The notes: a model not told the origin generated them from the sequence alone. Positions 23,701 through 33,859 are shown, counted from the first letter of the stretch. The stretch: 64,000 nucleotides of DNA from Aptenodytes patagonicus (GCF_965638725.1 NC_134963.1:12924501-12988500); one strand, 5' to 3'. Numbers and translations: made by a program.

Positions 23701-26700
23701 CTAACAACCAGCCTTCCTGTTGCAGGAAGTACTTGTTGGTTCCTCTTTGGATTTATTCACCTTTCTTCTCCTCCGTGTCTTTCTAGGTGGTTTTTCCTCC
23801 AGAATCCCCGCTCCCCCCAAGGAGGATGGTCTCTGTTCCAGCCTCTCCCCTGCTTCAGCCTTCCAAAGAAGCTGCAAAGACAGTCCCTGCTAGCGCTGTT
23901 CCCTCTCATGTCTCTGGCCCTGCGTCTCTACCCCCACTCCCCCCTCAACCTTCCCATGTGCCATCTACCCCAGCTCCTAGTCCAGTCTCCTCTTCCTTCA
24001 GCTTGGCTCCCCAGCCTCTCTTCCAGTGGGAAACTTCTGATGATGATTATCACGAGCTTTCTGTTGTGGGCACCCCTCCTTCTGAAGATCCTAGGCATTC
24101 CTGTTCTCCCCAGACCTGGACCCCTAGCACCAAGACAGTTGTTTCTGTTGGCTGTCAGACTGAAGATGACGCTTTCTTCCCACAGATGCAGGCAGGCTTC
24201 TCTCTTCTGGTTTGTTTTTTTAGCAGTGTTTTCCAGTCTAACTACTGCTCCCAACTGGATAGCTCAGTAGATGTAATGTTCAGGTAAAGGCTGGTACTGA
24301 ACTGCTAGATAGGAGAGAGGACTCACTGCCAGTATCTAATCCCAGCTGTGCCTGTCTAGCACTGCAAAGGACATGTCTGTGCAATAGCCTGCTGGTGAGC
24401 GTGTGTGGTTCCTGTCTGTCCTGATGATCACTTTGTGCAGCAGGGACTCTGTTTCCCTCTGAGATGAAGAAGGTAGCTCTGAAACACAGGCTGCAACTCT
24501 CCCTGCCACAACCTCTCTTGGAGTGGGCGGACTAAAAGATGGCCAAATCTTGATACTGGAAGGAGCAAATCAGTGGTCCTTCCAGTGTTTGCCCATTTAG
24601 ACAGGTGTCCACAGTGCAAGTGGATTTTGGGGAGGAGATGGTAAGATCAAGAGCTGTGTTCTGCATCTCCTGTCAGGGAAGGGCTGCAGCGCCAGGATGG
24701 TGGGAAGTCTTAATGTATATGAGCAGTGCAGTGGTGTGCGATGATATGTGTACAGGCAGCTCTCGAGCAGTGAGCAAGGAAACACCTCTGCATCTTGAAC
24801 TGTTGTACTTTTCAGGTGACCTCTGCTCCTCCCTTCGTCCGCAGTGCCAATCTGCTGGCTGCTCATGCACCCCTGGGCCCCCCCGCCCCTGTGAAGGCAG
24901 GATCTCCTTTCTGTTTCCTCAGCATGGTGTGCTCTTCTGGTCGATGAGTGTGCTGCAGATGCTGCTAGAATCTGCTCCGAGAGCTCCCAGCGCCGTTAAC
25001 GTAGATGATACCCTGTAGTGCATGGTTTGCTGCTCACAGAGCTCCTAACTGAACTTGAGTGATGGGTGAAGGGCGGGAATTTGAAGGGCCTTTGCATGAT
25101 GAATTTGTGCGGATGCTGTGCTGAGAGTCCCCTGTAAACAGCAGGCATTGCGTGCAGGAGGTTGAAACAACCCTCTTTCAGGTGGGGACTCATCTGTGAG
25201 CTGTCAAGAAGGCTGGGTCACCAGGCCAGGTAGAAATTGTAGTGTGCACAGGTGGTTGTACCTGCGCTGAGGTCAGCCTCGGGTTGCAGGAGCGTGTGGT
25301 CCCTACAGGCAAGGGTCAAGTGCTCTGTTGCTCCATGTTGAATTCATCTCATCTCCTTTCTCTCCAGATGGTATTTATCATTTGTGTGTGGCATTTGTGC
25401 CTGCCCTGCCTGGGGGCCACAAGCCCCTGGTTAGAGTGGGAGAAGGTATGATTCTCTCAACACGGCCTGGCACTTCTCTTGTTGTGCTGTGCAGGAAGCC
25501 CTGGCTTTGTCCTGGGACTCTGGCCTGGCTTTGTTTACAACGGCCTGTCGTCTCCCCCCTGTGAGAAGTCTCCTTGCAATGGTGTGCTTTGGAGACATTC
25601 ACTGTAACTGTTTGGTAGCAAATAACTGCTGCGTAGCGGAGGGTTTGTTTTAGGCTCAGGACGTTGGGGTGCAATGGGGCTGCTCTGTGCTGCTGGACTA
25701 GGAGAGGTTGCAAGTTTTGAGATGGCTGAGAGGAGGGGAAAAGCTGTGTGTTAGGCTCTGTTGGGAGTCATGCTGCATGCAAGGCAAGGCTGATGAGGAG
25801 AGTGTGTATATGTGTGTGTAAAAAAGCTAAAATTAGGTATGTCATGAGAATTTTTATACAAATGAGTAGAAACCAGGATTTGTCATTGAGTAAACTATTC
25901 AACTACAAGTACAACCAGCTGCAGGACAGGGAATAGAGCTCCTCCTGTGGCTGGAAGGGCAGGTTTCTGCCAAGGCTGTGGAGCACCTCAGTGTGTCCCT
26001 GCTCCCCTGGCTGTGCTGGCAGCAGGCTGGTGGGTTATTCACAAGTGTAGATTTTATGTCTGTTTTAATCTATCCTCTTAGTAAGAGAAAAGTGGTCAAG
26101 ACCAGCATCTCAGGGAGGGACTTCTTTGGGTCTCTCTAAACCTAAAGATAGTAGCTATTGCAGTGCAAAGTCAGCTAAAATAATCTGTATTTCATTATTG
26201 CAGTTTGCCAGCAAAGGGGGCTTTGGTGGCCAAAAAGAACATGTACTTTGTTTATAAGTTATGAACCTAATTAAAACATTTCTGCCCCTCCTCTGGGAAG
26301 CCTTTCCAAGCCCTGTGTACTGTGGTGGTGTGAGTTTCAGAAACAGCCTCTGAGACAAGTACCTTAATCCCTTTCCCCCCCACCCCTGTGCATTTCCAGC
26401 AGGCCGACAATAGATGTGGCAGTCTTTCCATCGCAGTCCTGCCTGCTAGGGCTCTGCTGTGGGTGCGCTGCCCTCTCTGTAGGTAAACAGCAGGCAACTT
26501 GAAGGGAGTTATGTCCTTCCTGCTTCCACTTGCTTAGCTCAGGTGTGGGATGAGAGCCACCTGATGGGGGCAAAGGAGACTTTGCAAAAAGATCTGCAGA
26601 AGGTGGTGCAAAGGGAGGGAGGGGAAGGGAGAAGATATTCTAGCCGAAAGGGAGGTGAGATGAGGATGAGAAGAGGGATCTCTGTCAGAGGTGAGAGAGT

Positions 26701-29700
26701 GACAACAGAGAGAGAACACCACCATAGAAATAGAGAGAGGTCAAGGGGAAGGGGCCCTCTGGATGGCGTCTCTGCTTTGTCAGCTGGCCAGGAACTGATG
26801 AGGTAAAGGGAGATTTTTGGCAGAGGCTTAGAGAGCGCTGTACTGACTCCTTGGGATCTGCTGGTGACTTCTGCTGTATGCACAGTGAAGGAAAATCAAA
26901 TCCCCAGTTCACAGCTCTGCTGTTACACGTCCCAGGGTCTCTGCATGTCTCTGCATGGGCAGAATACATGTGTGTACTTGATCCTGGCTCTCACTGGCTT
27001 CTGCAAAGAGTGTAGCTGTCTCCTAGCGATCTCCTGTCCGTCTCTACAGAGGAGCCACTGGCAGCAACAGCAGGCATTTATCTTATAAGCACAGCAGCAC
27101 TCGCCTTACAGTCTTTGTTTTCTCTTCCCTGCAGTTCATGGCGCAGGGGAAAGCCGGGAGCAGCTCCCCTCCATCCACAGCCTCCAAGCCTGGCAGTCAG
27201 CTGGACACCATGCTGGGAAGTCTCCAGTCTGACCTGAACAAACTGGGTGTAGCTACAGTTGCCAAAGGTGTCTGTGGAGCCTGCAAGAAGCCTATTGCTG
27301 GGCAGGTGAGTGGAAGGTGCTGTCTCATTGCTGAATCTTGGGCTGCAGCTGGGAGTAATGGGGAGGGCTGTTTCGTGAGGCTGAAGAGACTGGAGATGCT
27401 GGAGAAACTGAAGTACTCTATTTATCCACTGGCTAGGTACGCTGTAAGCTCCTCCAGTGACCTCTACCCTGCCCTTGAGGGACTGCCCTCTCCTGAGATG
27501 ATAGGTAATTCAGTTTTCATGCTACCCCAGTCCAGGGCTCACTTGAGTAGTAGAACTTGTCATTCTTGCTGACCTCCAGCTGGTATCTTGTCATGTGGTC
27601 TAGGGGAGAGGGAGGTAGAGTTGTCCTTCATAATTTGTCTTCCCAACAGGTAGTTACAGCCATGGGGAAAACCTGGCACCCTGAGCACTTCGTCTGCACC
27701 CACTGCCAGGAGGAGATCGGATCGCGAAACTTCTTTGAGCGGGATGGTCAGCCCTACTGCGAGAAGGACTATCACAACCTCTTCTCCCCTCGCTGCTACT
27801 ACTGCAATGGGCCGATCCTTGATGTGAGTTCCTTGAGGGGATTAAGGGTGCTGGCAAGGTGCTGCGGGCCTGGGTGTTAAAAACTCCACTTCACCCATGT
27901 GTCCTGGGTGGAAGATTTTGTTTGGGGACTTCTGTTTTTCCTTTGCCCTCGCTCTGAAAGGGAAACAGCTTGGCCCAGTCAAATTCTTACACCAGTGAGA
28001 GGAGTTAGTCCCTCTTACCTTCGCTGACGTTCCTTCAGAACCCTACATCGCTCCATCGTTCCGGTGATGATTCCTCAGCATTTGTCTATTGGTAGCCTGT
28101 AGTAACAGGCACCGGTGCTAGTCCTGAGAGCTGGACGGGGCCCTGTATAAGGGAGGAAGCAGTGCGTAAGATCCTTTTAGGGTAAAAAAAAGTGTGCAGT
28201 GGGGAAAGCCTGAATCAGCCAGAGGCGGGGGAGAATTGACTCAGCTCTCTAAAGGACAGTCTATTTTAATGCACGCTCTTGTCAGTACCAACATTAATGT
28301 GTTCTTCCCCCCACCCAGCCCCTCCTTACCTCCAAGCTGAAGCCATCATTTACATGACTTGCACTTTGTCTTCTTCTGAACAGAAAGTGGTGACGGCTTT
28401 GGACAGGACATGGCACCCTGAACATTTTTTCTGTGCCCAGTGTGGAGCTTTCTTCGGACCTGAAGGTATTGCTGGTTTATGCAGTCTCCTCCCTGAACTG
28501 CAGACAAGCGTGTGAGGCAGAGCTGCTATTGGGGGCAGCCTGAGAGATGACAGGGGAACTACTGAAGATGGAAGTTCCAAGGGATATAGCTGTTTATGGG
28601 GGAAGGATGCTAGCAGTAGTCGTCTTTTCTCCCGGGGGAGGAAGGGTATGTGTGTGCATGTGTGCACATGGGATGGGAGGGGCAGCAGAACAAGGAAACA
28701 GCTACCTGCTGTGTGTGTTAGCAGGGGGAAGGATGATCCTACCCACACTGGTTACCCCGCAGGGCTTGGCTGGCCATAGGTAAAGATCAGAAGCTGATGC
28801 TCTTTGCCTCTCTTCTCCTTTGGCAGGATTTCATGAGAAGGATGGCAAAGCTTATTGCCGCAAGGACTACTTTGACATGTTTGCTCCCAAGTGCGGAGGC
28901 TGTGCCCGGGCTATCCTGGAAAACTACATCTCTGCCTTGAACACCCTGTGGCACCCTGAATGCTTTGTCTGTCGGGTAAGAAACCCAAGGTCCTTTGCTG
29001 CTGCTGTACGACCCCTCTCATTTCCACCCTGCAGGCATCTGGTCCCTTATCAGGAAAAAGGCGTCTGTGGGGTAGTGAAGGGCAGCAAGCCCCACAAGAT
29101 AAAAACGTGTCAGCAGCCAAACACCTTCTTGTTCCTCTGCCTGTTTACATTAAACTTTCTAGCTGCTTTGCTCTTTCTGTTCCCAGCTGCAATTAGGGGC
29201 TTCTGCAGCAGCTCACAGATAAACAGAGACATTTTCTGTGACCTTTAAATAATTATAAGCTAAGCTTCTCTCTAAGCACTTGCCTCAGCAATCAGATTTT
29301 GAGGATCTTCCTCCTATGCTCCATCTGACAATGTAAACTAACGAGACTGACCTTGTTCAGGCAAACATGCAAGTCAGTGAAATAGTGGCAGGCTCCATAC
29401 AACAGGCATAATAAACAGGAATACTGCAGATTAAATGCTTGGCACTCTTTCAGAGAGCCTTGCAAATATTAACTCTTACAGGCCCCAAGAGATAAGCAAA
29501 ATCAGCCAGTGTTTTCCTGGAGTGGGAAAGAAAGGCAGAGACCAGAACAAGCAGTAGAACCACGAGCTGCCAACTCCTGGTATGATGCTCAGAGCGGACT
29601 GTCACCATGCTCTTGGGACTGCCTGCCCAGAACTATCTGTGGCTCCCAGAGTGGCGTGCGGAGAGTGGAGGCAGAAGATGGCAGTCCTGACTCTGTGGGG

Positions 29701-31267
29701 CTGGAGGGGCTGTGCCTTTTTGTGCGGAGATTGAGACTTCTATCAAGCAGTTCTGCTTTCCTTTCCCCCTGCTGCTACACTGCCTGTATTAGTGGGGCCA
29801 GCACTGATGTCTTCCAGGACACAAGATGGGATTCTCTTCCTGTTTTTGCTGAAGCAGAGCAGACTTTTCAGCTGTCCTGCTGACTGAGGGAGGAGACTGT
29901 TAATTGAACTAATTGTCAGCATTAGAAAAGTCTTGGACTCGCTGCAGGCAAACCGCATTCATCCCAGTATTGAGTGTTTCGCTATCGGTGGCTCTGCATG
30001 CTGTTTGCTGGACTCCTGTGTACATGTTGGAGTCCAGCTGTGTGTGATACTGCATGTCCTCCCTGGGGAAGAGGATGGTGTTGGGCCTGAGCAAAACCAG
30101 GATTCTGGAAATCTGGCCTCTCCTCTGGGCCTTGCTGCTGATCTGTTTGGTAAATCTGGCAGTATCCTCAACTCCCCCCCACAGCCTGCTGCCTCAGTTT
30201 CCCACTCGTACAAGGAGGGGAGTCGCCCCAGTCTTGTGGGGGTGGTGGGTGCTTCTGTTGCAGGTTCTGAAGTGTAGCATCCTCAGCTGCCTGCCACTGA
30301 GGGGGATGAGGAGCTCTGGGTGCTAATAAGCACATAGCTGGTGTATCCTCTTCTCCTCATCTATTCAAAATCCTAAGCGCTGTAGAACAAACAGTTTCTC
30401 CCAGCAGCGATGCGCGTGTACCTGGCGGAGATGTTTCAGGATGGACGATCCTGCGCAAAGTGTGCCTGTGTAATGCCAGCCATTCTGGAGAGATCACTTG
30501 TAAAGATTAATTGTGCCCCATTTTCTCAGCTGGAACCAGTCCCACGTTCATCAAAATTCTGCTGCATGAAAGCCTGTGTTGGTCCCTGCTTCTGCCTGCC
30601 ATTGTGGGGAAGCTGGAGTGAGGTTAAAAAAAAAAAAAAAAAGGAAAGGTGCTGCAGTGTTTTCCATCTCGGGGGAAGGAGTGTTCTCCTTTCTCCTGGC
30701 TGGACACATCTGGTAGCTCATCTGTAGTATCTTCTTTGTAGAAGTGAAACCAGCTGAGGGAAGGAGCATGGTTAATTCCCTTGCTTGTGGCTGTATCTGT
30801 CCATCTATCAGCCTTTCCTTGGAAACTCTTCTTGGTGGACAGAGTTTGGCTCTTTGGGCAACAGGACGATGCTGAAAGGCAGCGGTTCACCCTGCTCACA
30901 GTACAGCTAGGCTGTGCCACAGAGCAGAGGAGCCTTGTGGAGCTGCCCACATCCCCAGCTTGTTATACAATCTGTCCCCTTCTGCTTTATCCTCCTGCAG
31001 GAATGTTTCACACCATTCATCAATGGCAGCTTCTTTGAGCATGACGGGCAGCCCTACTGCGAGGTGCATTACCACGAGCGCCGCGGCTCGCTCTGCTCTG
31101 GTTGCCAGAAGCCTATCACAGGACGCTGCATCACTGCTATGGGCAAGAAATTTCACCCTGAACACTTTGTCTGTGCCTTCTGCCTCAAGCAGCTCAACAA
31201 AGGAACCTTCAAAGAACAGAACGACAAGCCCTACTGCCAGAACTGCTTTCTCAAGCTCTTCTGTTAG
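11561..31267 (+). CDS. PXN: Paxillin, spliced coding region (first coding exon lies upstream)
   Basis: Paxillin is a focal-adhesion scaffold that binds FAK/PYK2, vinculin, parvin and GIT/PIX and relays integrin signals. The common short form joins 11561-11787, 12297-12412, 14354-14493, 14865-15066, 15589-15724, 27135-27305, 27650-27823, 28384-28465, 28827-28975 and 31001-31267. All junctions keep frame. With the usual 13 coding bases of exon 1, which are outside the window, this gives 558 residues, against about 559 that I recall for chicken. In order it carries LD1 (rest of LDALLADL), the Tyr31 site ETPYSYPTG, a proline-rich SH3 ligand, the Tyr118 site EEHVYSFP, LD2 (ELDRLLLEL), LD3 (SLLDELESS), LD4 (ELDELMASL), LD5 (LDTMLGSL) and four LIM zinc domains ending in KLFC. 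A long form can add three cassette exons at 21125-24191. Family identity is certain; the long-form splicing is inferred. Confidence 0.97.
12297..12412 (+). CDS. PXN: PXN coding exon 3 (Ser-rich linker, Tyr88 and Tyr118 region)
   Basis: The acceptor is ttccacag and the donor ag|gtacct. The exon encodes a serine-rich linker with [11 protein letters not shown] (the Tyr88-type site) and ends within EEEHVYS, so the Tyr118 docking site for Crk and p120RasGAP spans this junction. It ends in phase 2. Confidence 0.94.
14354..14493 (+). CDS. PXN: PXN coding exon 4 (LD2 motif)
   Basis: The acceptor is cccttttag and the donor gcag|gtaagg. It encodes [13 protein letters not shown] followed by [15 protein letters not shown], the LD2 motif that binds the FAK FAT domain and vinculin. 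It starts in phase 2 and ends in phase 1. Confidence 0.95.
14865..15066 (+). CDS. PXN: PXN coding exon 5 (LD3 motif)
   Basis: The acceptor is ttcttaag and the donor ccagt|gtgagt. It encodes a Ser/Pro-rich linker, the basic stretch KEKPKRNG, and [16 protein letters not shown], which is LD3. The KPKRNGARG version differs by one residue from the NGGRG I recall for chicken. Confidence 0.94.
15589..15724 (+). CDS. PXN: PXN coding exon 6 (LD4 motif)
   Basis: A 19-T tract and tgtcag precede the exon. It encodes [12 protein letters not shown], then [15 protein letters not shown] with LD4, the motif that binds GIT1, FAK and parvin. It ends exactly at a codon (AAG) but with a poor donor, gtgccc, and is the exon from which the long-form cassettes would branch. 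Confidence 0.94.
19319..20322 (-). mobile_element. CR1 LINE fragment, 5'-truncated, antisense to PXN
   Basis: CR1 is the main avian non-LTR retrotransposon. On the minus strand the fragment encodes the C-terminal half of its reverse transcriptase/ORF2: [10 protein letters not shown], then the active-site FADD at 20197-20208, then [20 protein letters not shown] and [16 protein letters not shown]. The reading frame shifts around 19795-19850, near a G/C run, so it is dead. The 3' end on the plus-strand map is the typical AATCATAGAAT-type tail at 19321. It is truncated at the 5' end within the RT domain. Confidence 0.97.
20317..20350. repeat. Palindrome-bearing short repeat at the CR1 5' junction
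   Basis: The 10-base palindrome GACTTAAGTC occurs at 20317-20326 and 20338-20347, with TTAAGTCAAG at 20327-20336 and 20341-20350, a 14-base periodicity. It sits exactly where the CR1 homology ends. Confidence 0.85.
21125..22177 (+). CDS. PXN: PXN long-form cassette exon A (351 codons, proposed)
   Basis: The acceptor cttttttgcag opens a phase-0 frame starting [11 protein letters not shown], free of stops for 351 codons. It is Ser/Pro-rich and then acidic and charged, and contains an LD-like helix LDELWALEL at 21755-21781. I place the end after IERISASGQ because I remember the same residues at this junction in long mammalian paxillin models, and because a phase-0 join to the next cassette works there. 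The following bases are GCAGGC, so the intron would be GC-AG. The nearest strong phase-0 GT donor is AAG|GTAGAT at 21955/21956. Without splicing the frame stops at 22190-22192. The coding nature is likely; the exact end is less sure. Confidence 0.72.
22987..23253 (+). CDS. PXN: PXN long-form cassette exon B (89 codons, proposed)
   Basis: The acceptor is gtcatttag and the donor gagaag|gtagaa; both ends are phase 0. It encodes a basic start ([10 protein letters not shown]), then [12 protein letters not shown], then [15 protein letters not shown] and [10 protein letters not shown], and ends QQVEK. The last motifs resemble the long mammalian paxillin models I remember. [14 protein letters not shown] looks like an LD-type amphipathic helix. 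Confidence 0.77.
23787..24191 (+). CDS. PXN: PXN long-form cassette exon C (135 codons, proposed)
   Basis: The acceptor is gtctttctag and the exon opens in phase 0 with [14 protein letters not shown] long Pro/Ser-rich stretch follows, then an acidic [11 protein letters not shown] and [17 protein letters not shown]. It is placed to end at MQ, again before GCAGGC (a GC donor), because that gives a phase-0 join to FMAQG at 27135. A strong donor CAG|GTAAAG at 24283/24284 would break the frame, and a weak phase-0 donor CTG|GTTTGT at 24209/24210 would add six codons. The identity as a paxillin exon is supported by VVFPPES and VGCQTEDD, which I recall from mammals. Confidence 0.75.
24192..27134 (+). 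other. PXN intron between cassette exon C and LD5 exon
   Basis: A 2.9-kb intron. It contains a purine-rich plus-strand tract at about 26580-26760. I looked for the 34-residue exon found in a mammalian isoform between LD4 and LD5 and did not recognise one. Nothing else is evident. Confidence 0.8.
26580..26760 (+). repeat. Purine-rich (GA) tract
   Basis: Strong strand asymmetry, with long runs of G and A such as GGGAGGGAGGGGAAGGGAG. It is open in one frame with an Arg/Glu-rich, SR-like translation, which I regard as a by-product of composition. Confidence 0.8.
27135..27305 (+). CDS. PXN: PXN coding exon: LD5 and start of LIM1
   Basis: The acceptor is ttccctgcag and the donor gggcag|gtgagt. 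It encodes [13 protein letters not shown], the LD5 motif [16 protein letters not shown], and [11 protein letters not shown], the first zinc-binding pair of LIM1. It starts and ends in phase 0. Confidence 0.96.
27650..27823 (+). CDS. PXN: PXN coding exon: rest of LIM1, start of LIM2
   Basis: The acceptor is tcccaacag and the donor gat|gtgagt. It encodes [15 protein letters not shown] and [13 protein letters not shown], which complete the eight zinc ligands of LIM1, then [10 protein letters not shown], which opens LIM2. It has 58 codons, phase 0 at both ends. Confidence 0.97.
28384..28465 (+). CDS. PXN: PXN coding exon: middle of LIM2
   Basis: The acceptor is tctgaacag and the donor gaag|gtattg. 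It encodes [20 protein letters not shown], the central His/Cys zinc ligands of LIM2. It ends in phase 1. Confidence 0.97.
28827..28975 (+). CDS. PXN: PXN coding exon: end of LIM2, start of LIM3
   Basis: The acceptor is ctttggcag and the donor tgtcgg|gtaaga. It encodes [19 protein letters not shown] (end of LIM2), then [10 protein letters not shown] and [10 protein letters not shown] of LIM3. LIM2 and LIM3 are the focal-adhesion targeting domains of paxillin. Confidence 0.97.
28976..31000 (+). other. PXN last intron
   Basis: A 2-kb intron between the LIM2/LIM3 exon and the terminal exon. It has a poly(A) run near 30627-30642; no gene or transposable element was recognised. Confidence 0.85.
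31001..31267 (+). CDS. PXN: PXN last coding exon: end of LIM3 and LIM4
   Basis: The acceptor is atcctcctgcag. It encodes [20 protein letters not shown], completing LIM3, then [12 protein letters not shown] and the rest of LIM4, ending NCFLKLFC and a TAG stop at 31265-31267. The KLFC terminus is universal in the family. Confidence 0.98.
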   Translation, partial: ECFTPFINGSFFEHDGQPYCEVHYHERRGSLCSGCQKPITGRCITAMGKKFHPEHFVCAFCLKQLNKGTFKEQNDKPYCQNCFLKLFC

Positions 31268-31361
31268 AGTTGTCATAGATGGGCGCTAAGCATCTTTCTG
31301 CCACCCCCTTGGCAGTTCTGTCTCTCTGAACATTACTGTGATTTAGAAACCTTACCAGGCA

Positions 31362-31393
31362 GGGGAGGAGGGTGGGGCGGGGGTGGGGCGGGA
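31362..31393 (+). other. G-quadruplex candidate in PXN 3' UTR
   Basis: At least five G tracts of three or more bases separated by single or few bases (pattern GGGG A GGA GGG T GGGG C GGGGG T GGGG C GGG), on the RNA sense strand about 100 bases after the stop codon. Confidence 0.8.
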
Positions 31394-33122
31394 GTGCTTT
31401 CTGCTGCTATGGAGAGGCAGCAGATCCAGAGATGAGATGGACCCTTAAACTGGAAATGCCCTTGCTGTGTCTCGGTAGAGAGAGGCCAAGTCCCCTCATT
31501 ACGGTGTGCGTGTCTGTGTGTGTGACTGACAGCTGAGCTTAGCTCCAGGGCTCCAACAGGGAGATTTTACCCAGCCCCCTCCTGGCAGAAGGAGTCTTTG
31601 CCAGTACGTTTCAGCCTGCATCAGCTCTCTGAGCAAATCGTGACACTTGCAGACAACGCAGCCCTCTGCTTTGACACCTCCTTTCTCAGCCTTTTGTCTG
31701 CACACCTGCAGCCTGAGCAATGGCACAGCGAGGGCACCCTGTGATCTCAGTGCCACCCTGGCTCCGCTCACTAGAGCCACGTGGTGTGTGTGACTTACTG
31801 AGACCAGAGCGTCAGCGCAGGCAGCCAAGACCCTGCAAGGGTCTCTCCAGTTCCATTACACTGTAAGGAGATGATACCACTTAATTTTTTTTTTTTTTTT
31901 TAAGAGGAATCAAGGTGTTACTGTGTGGGGTGTGGTTTTTTTTTTTTCCTAGTTTGTTATTCCCTGCCTTTTCTCAACACACTGGAGCAGGAGGTGGAGT
32001 AAGCCCCAGCCATCCCTCAGCGCTGACGTGCGCTCCTGTGGGTGACATCCTATGCCAGGCACCTCCGTCAGCACCCAAGGCCTGCTCAGGGCATCTGCTC
32101 CCCTTGCCTGCTGCTCCCGGGAGAGAGGAAGAGGCACTGTCCCTTCTTTAAAAGCAGGTGCAGAGAGGTTAGAGCACAGCCTTTTTCACCCATCCCTGTC
32201 ATGAGCGAGTGTGGCGTGTGTGTGTTTATCTGGCCTGAAACTCTCCCATCTGTTGGGGCCTGAAACTGTCACAAGAGCGGGGAGAAGTGGAGGGGCTTAA
32301 GAAGCCAGGAAAAAAAAAAGATCCAAACTTTAGATCCTTTCTTCTTCCTCTCTTTGCTGATGAGACCTGTCAGCCCCTTGGTATTTCCCTTTTCTGTGCT
32401 CGTTAAACATGTTCTACTGAGAGATGCTAGAGCAATAACCTTTTATATTGACTGTTACTGGTATAACAAGTCCCTTGGGTCAGGTGTGTGTGACACACTT
32501 GGAGTTTTACTATCAAAGTGAATACTGTATCCTGTCTTTGATAAGAACTGTAGATTTCTACACTGATTTTGAATTCATATCTAATTTACTTTTAATCCTC
32601 TTATACAGAAATTGGTTTTGAAGTGATTTTAAGAAAGCAACTTTTATATCAAGCTGTGCTGTTCTAGGCAGTATGCCAGTTGTGCTGGTTTATTGCATCT
32701 GTAACCTCAACGCTTTGTTAAGCCTAACTAACATTCAATATTTTCTTTTTATTGCGGGTTGGGAGGGGCTGGAATCTATGGGGAAGGGAATGTGACTTGT
32801 ATTTTTTTTTTTTTCTCCCCTAGCACAGGCAGGTGAACTGTGAATAGCTTCCCCCCCCTTCCTCTGGGTCACCTAAAAGTGTGTGTTTTGGTTTTTATTG
32901 TAACCTGTAAACTGCTGTATTTGAATCACCTGCCGTTCTCCCAAAGCCCAGCTTCCAGGATGTTCTAGTGAGTCTTAATATGATGCTGCAGGGGGGAAGA
33001 GCTCAGACCTTCACCCTGTTTCTCCTCTTCAGCCACCTGAAACCAGAGCAGGGCTAATTGGGGAAGGGGTTCCTTTTCTCCTGTGGAAGAAAGGTCGTGA
33101 CTAAGGAGGAGAAATTGGGAGA

Positions 33123-33272
33123 GACAGACTCAGTTCCTGACCAGCTGTGTAACTTTGGGCCAGTCACTAAACCTTACTGTGCCTCAGTTTCCCCATCTGT
33201 AAAATGGGGGCAGTTTAGCCTGCATTTGTGAGGTTATTGTGAGGCTTAGTTCACGTTTGCTAAAGGACTTTT
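33123..33272 (+). mobile_element. MIR-type core SINE, copy 1
   Basis: Contains the MIR core and 3' domain order: AGCTGTGTAACTTTGGGC, CAGTCACTAAACCT, then TGCCTCAGTTTCC and CATCTGTAAAATGGGG, followed by the weaker GAGGTTATTGTGAGG segment. These match the MIR consensus as I remember it. Lies in the PXN 3' UTR in sense orientation. Confidence 0.88.
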
Positions 33273-33859
33273 AGGTCTCTGGCTGGAGGGTGCTATGGAG
33301 GGTGAAACACTACGTCGAAATACCCGATGGTGTTCTGTGGTAACAGCCGAAGCAGCCCAGGGAGCGCTGTTTGGAATTGCTTCTCCAGAGTGCTACAGCG
33401 CTACCACCATTGACACCTGGTTGTGCTTTTCAGCGCGGCAGGTGCGTTAGGGGTCCGGGGGCAACTGTGTCGGAAACCAGCCCGAGCTTAGGTTGGAATA
33501 TGCGGGTTGCTGTCCCGCCTAGCCTTGCCACGGTGCTTTGCTGCCCTGCTGGGGTCACCGAAACTGTTTTTTCACCAGTTTTCCCATGCAAATGAACCTC
33601 AGTTTGTGGCTGTGAGACCGAAGGGAGCTGTGGAAGCACTAGAGCTAAAGCTGCGTCAGCTGGGCTGAGCGCAGCTCTTGGAGAGTTTGCGAGGCAAGAA
33701 ACCTTAACGCATTTGTCTTTTCATCTTTGAGACTGATTAGACTTAAAACGGACATTTCTAAGCTGTGTGTGTTTATCTCGCTGAAAAGGTCAACTTCATT
33801 TGGCCCCACTAAGAGGACGAAAAGCTGTTGTGTCAGGAGTGCCGGGGAGGGGTGAGAAG

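Noticed and set aside
26543-26806. Plus-strand frame with an SR-like Arg/Glu-rich translation
   Set aside because: Explained by the purine-rich tract; no convincing acceptor and donor pair in phase with PXN.
24192-27134. Search for the extra mammalian paxillin exon (GLEQRADGERCW type) between LD4 and LD5
   Set aside because: No matching frame with splice sites was seen; birds may lack it.
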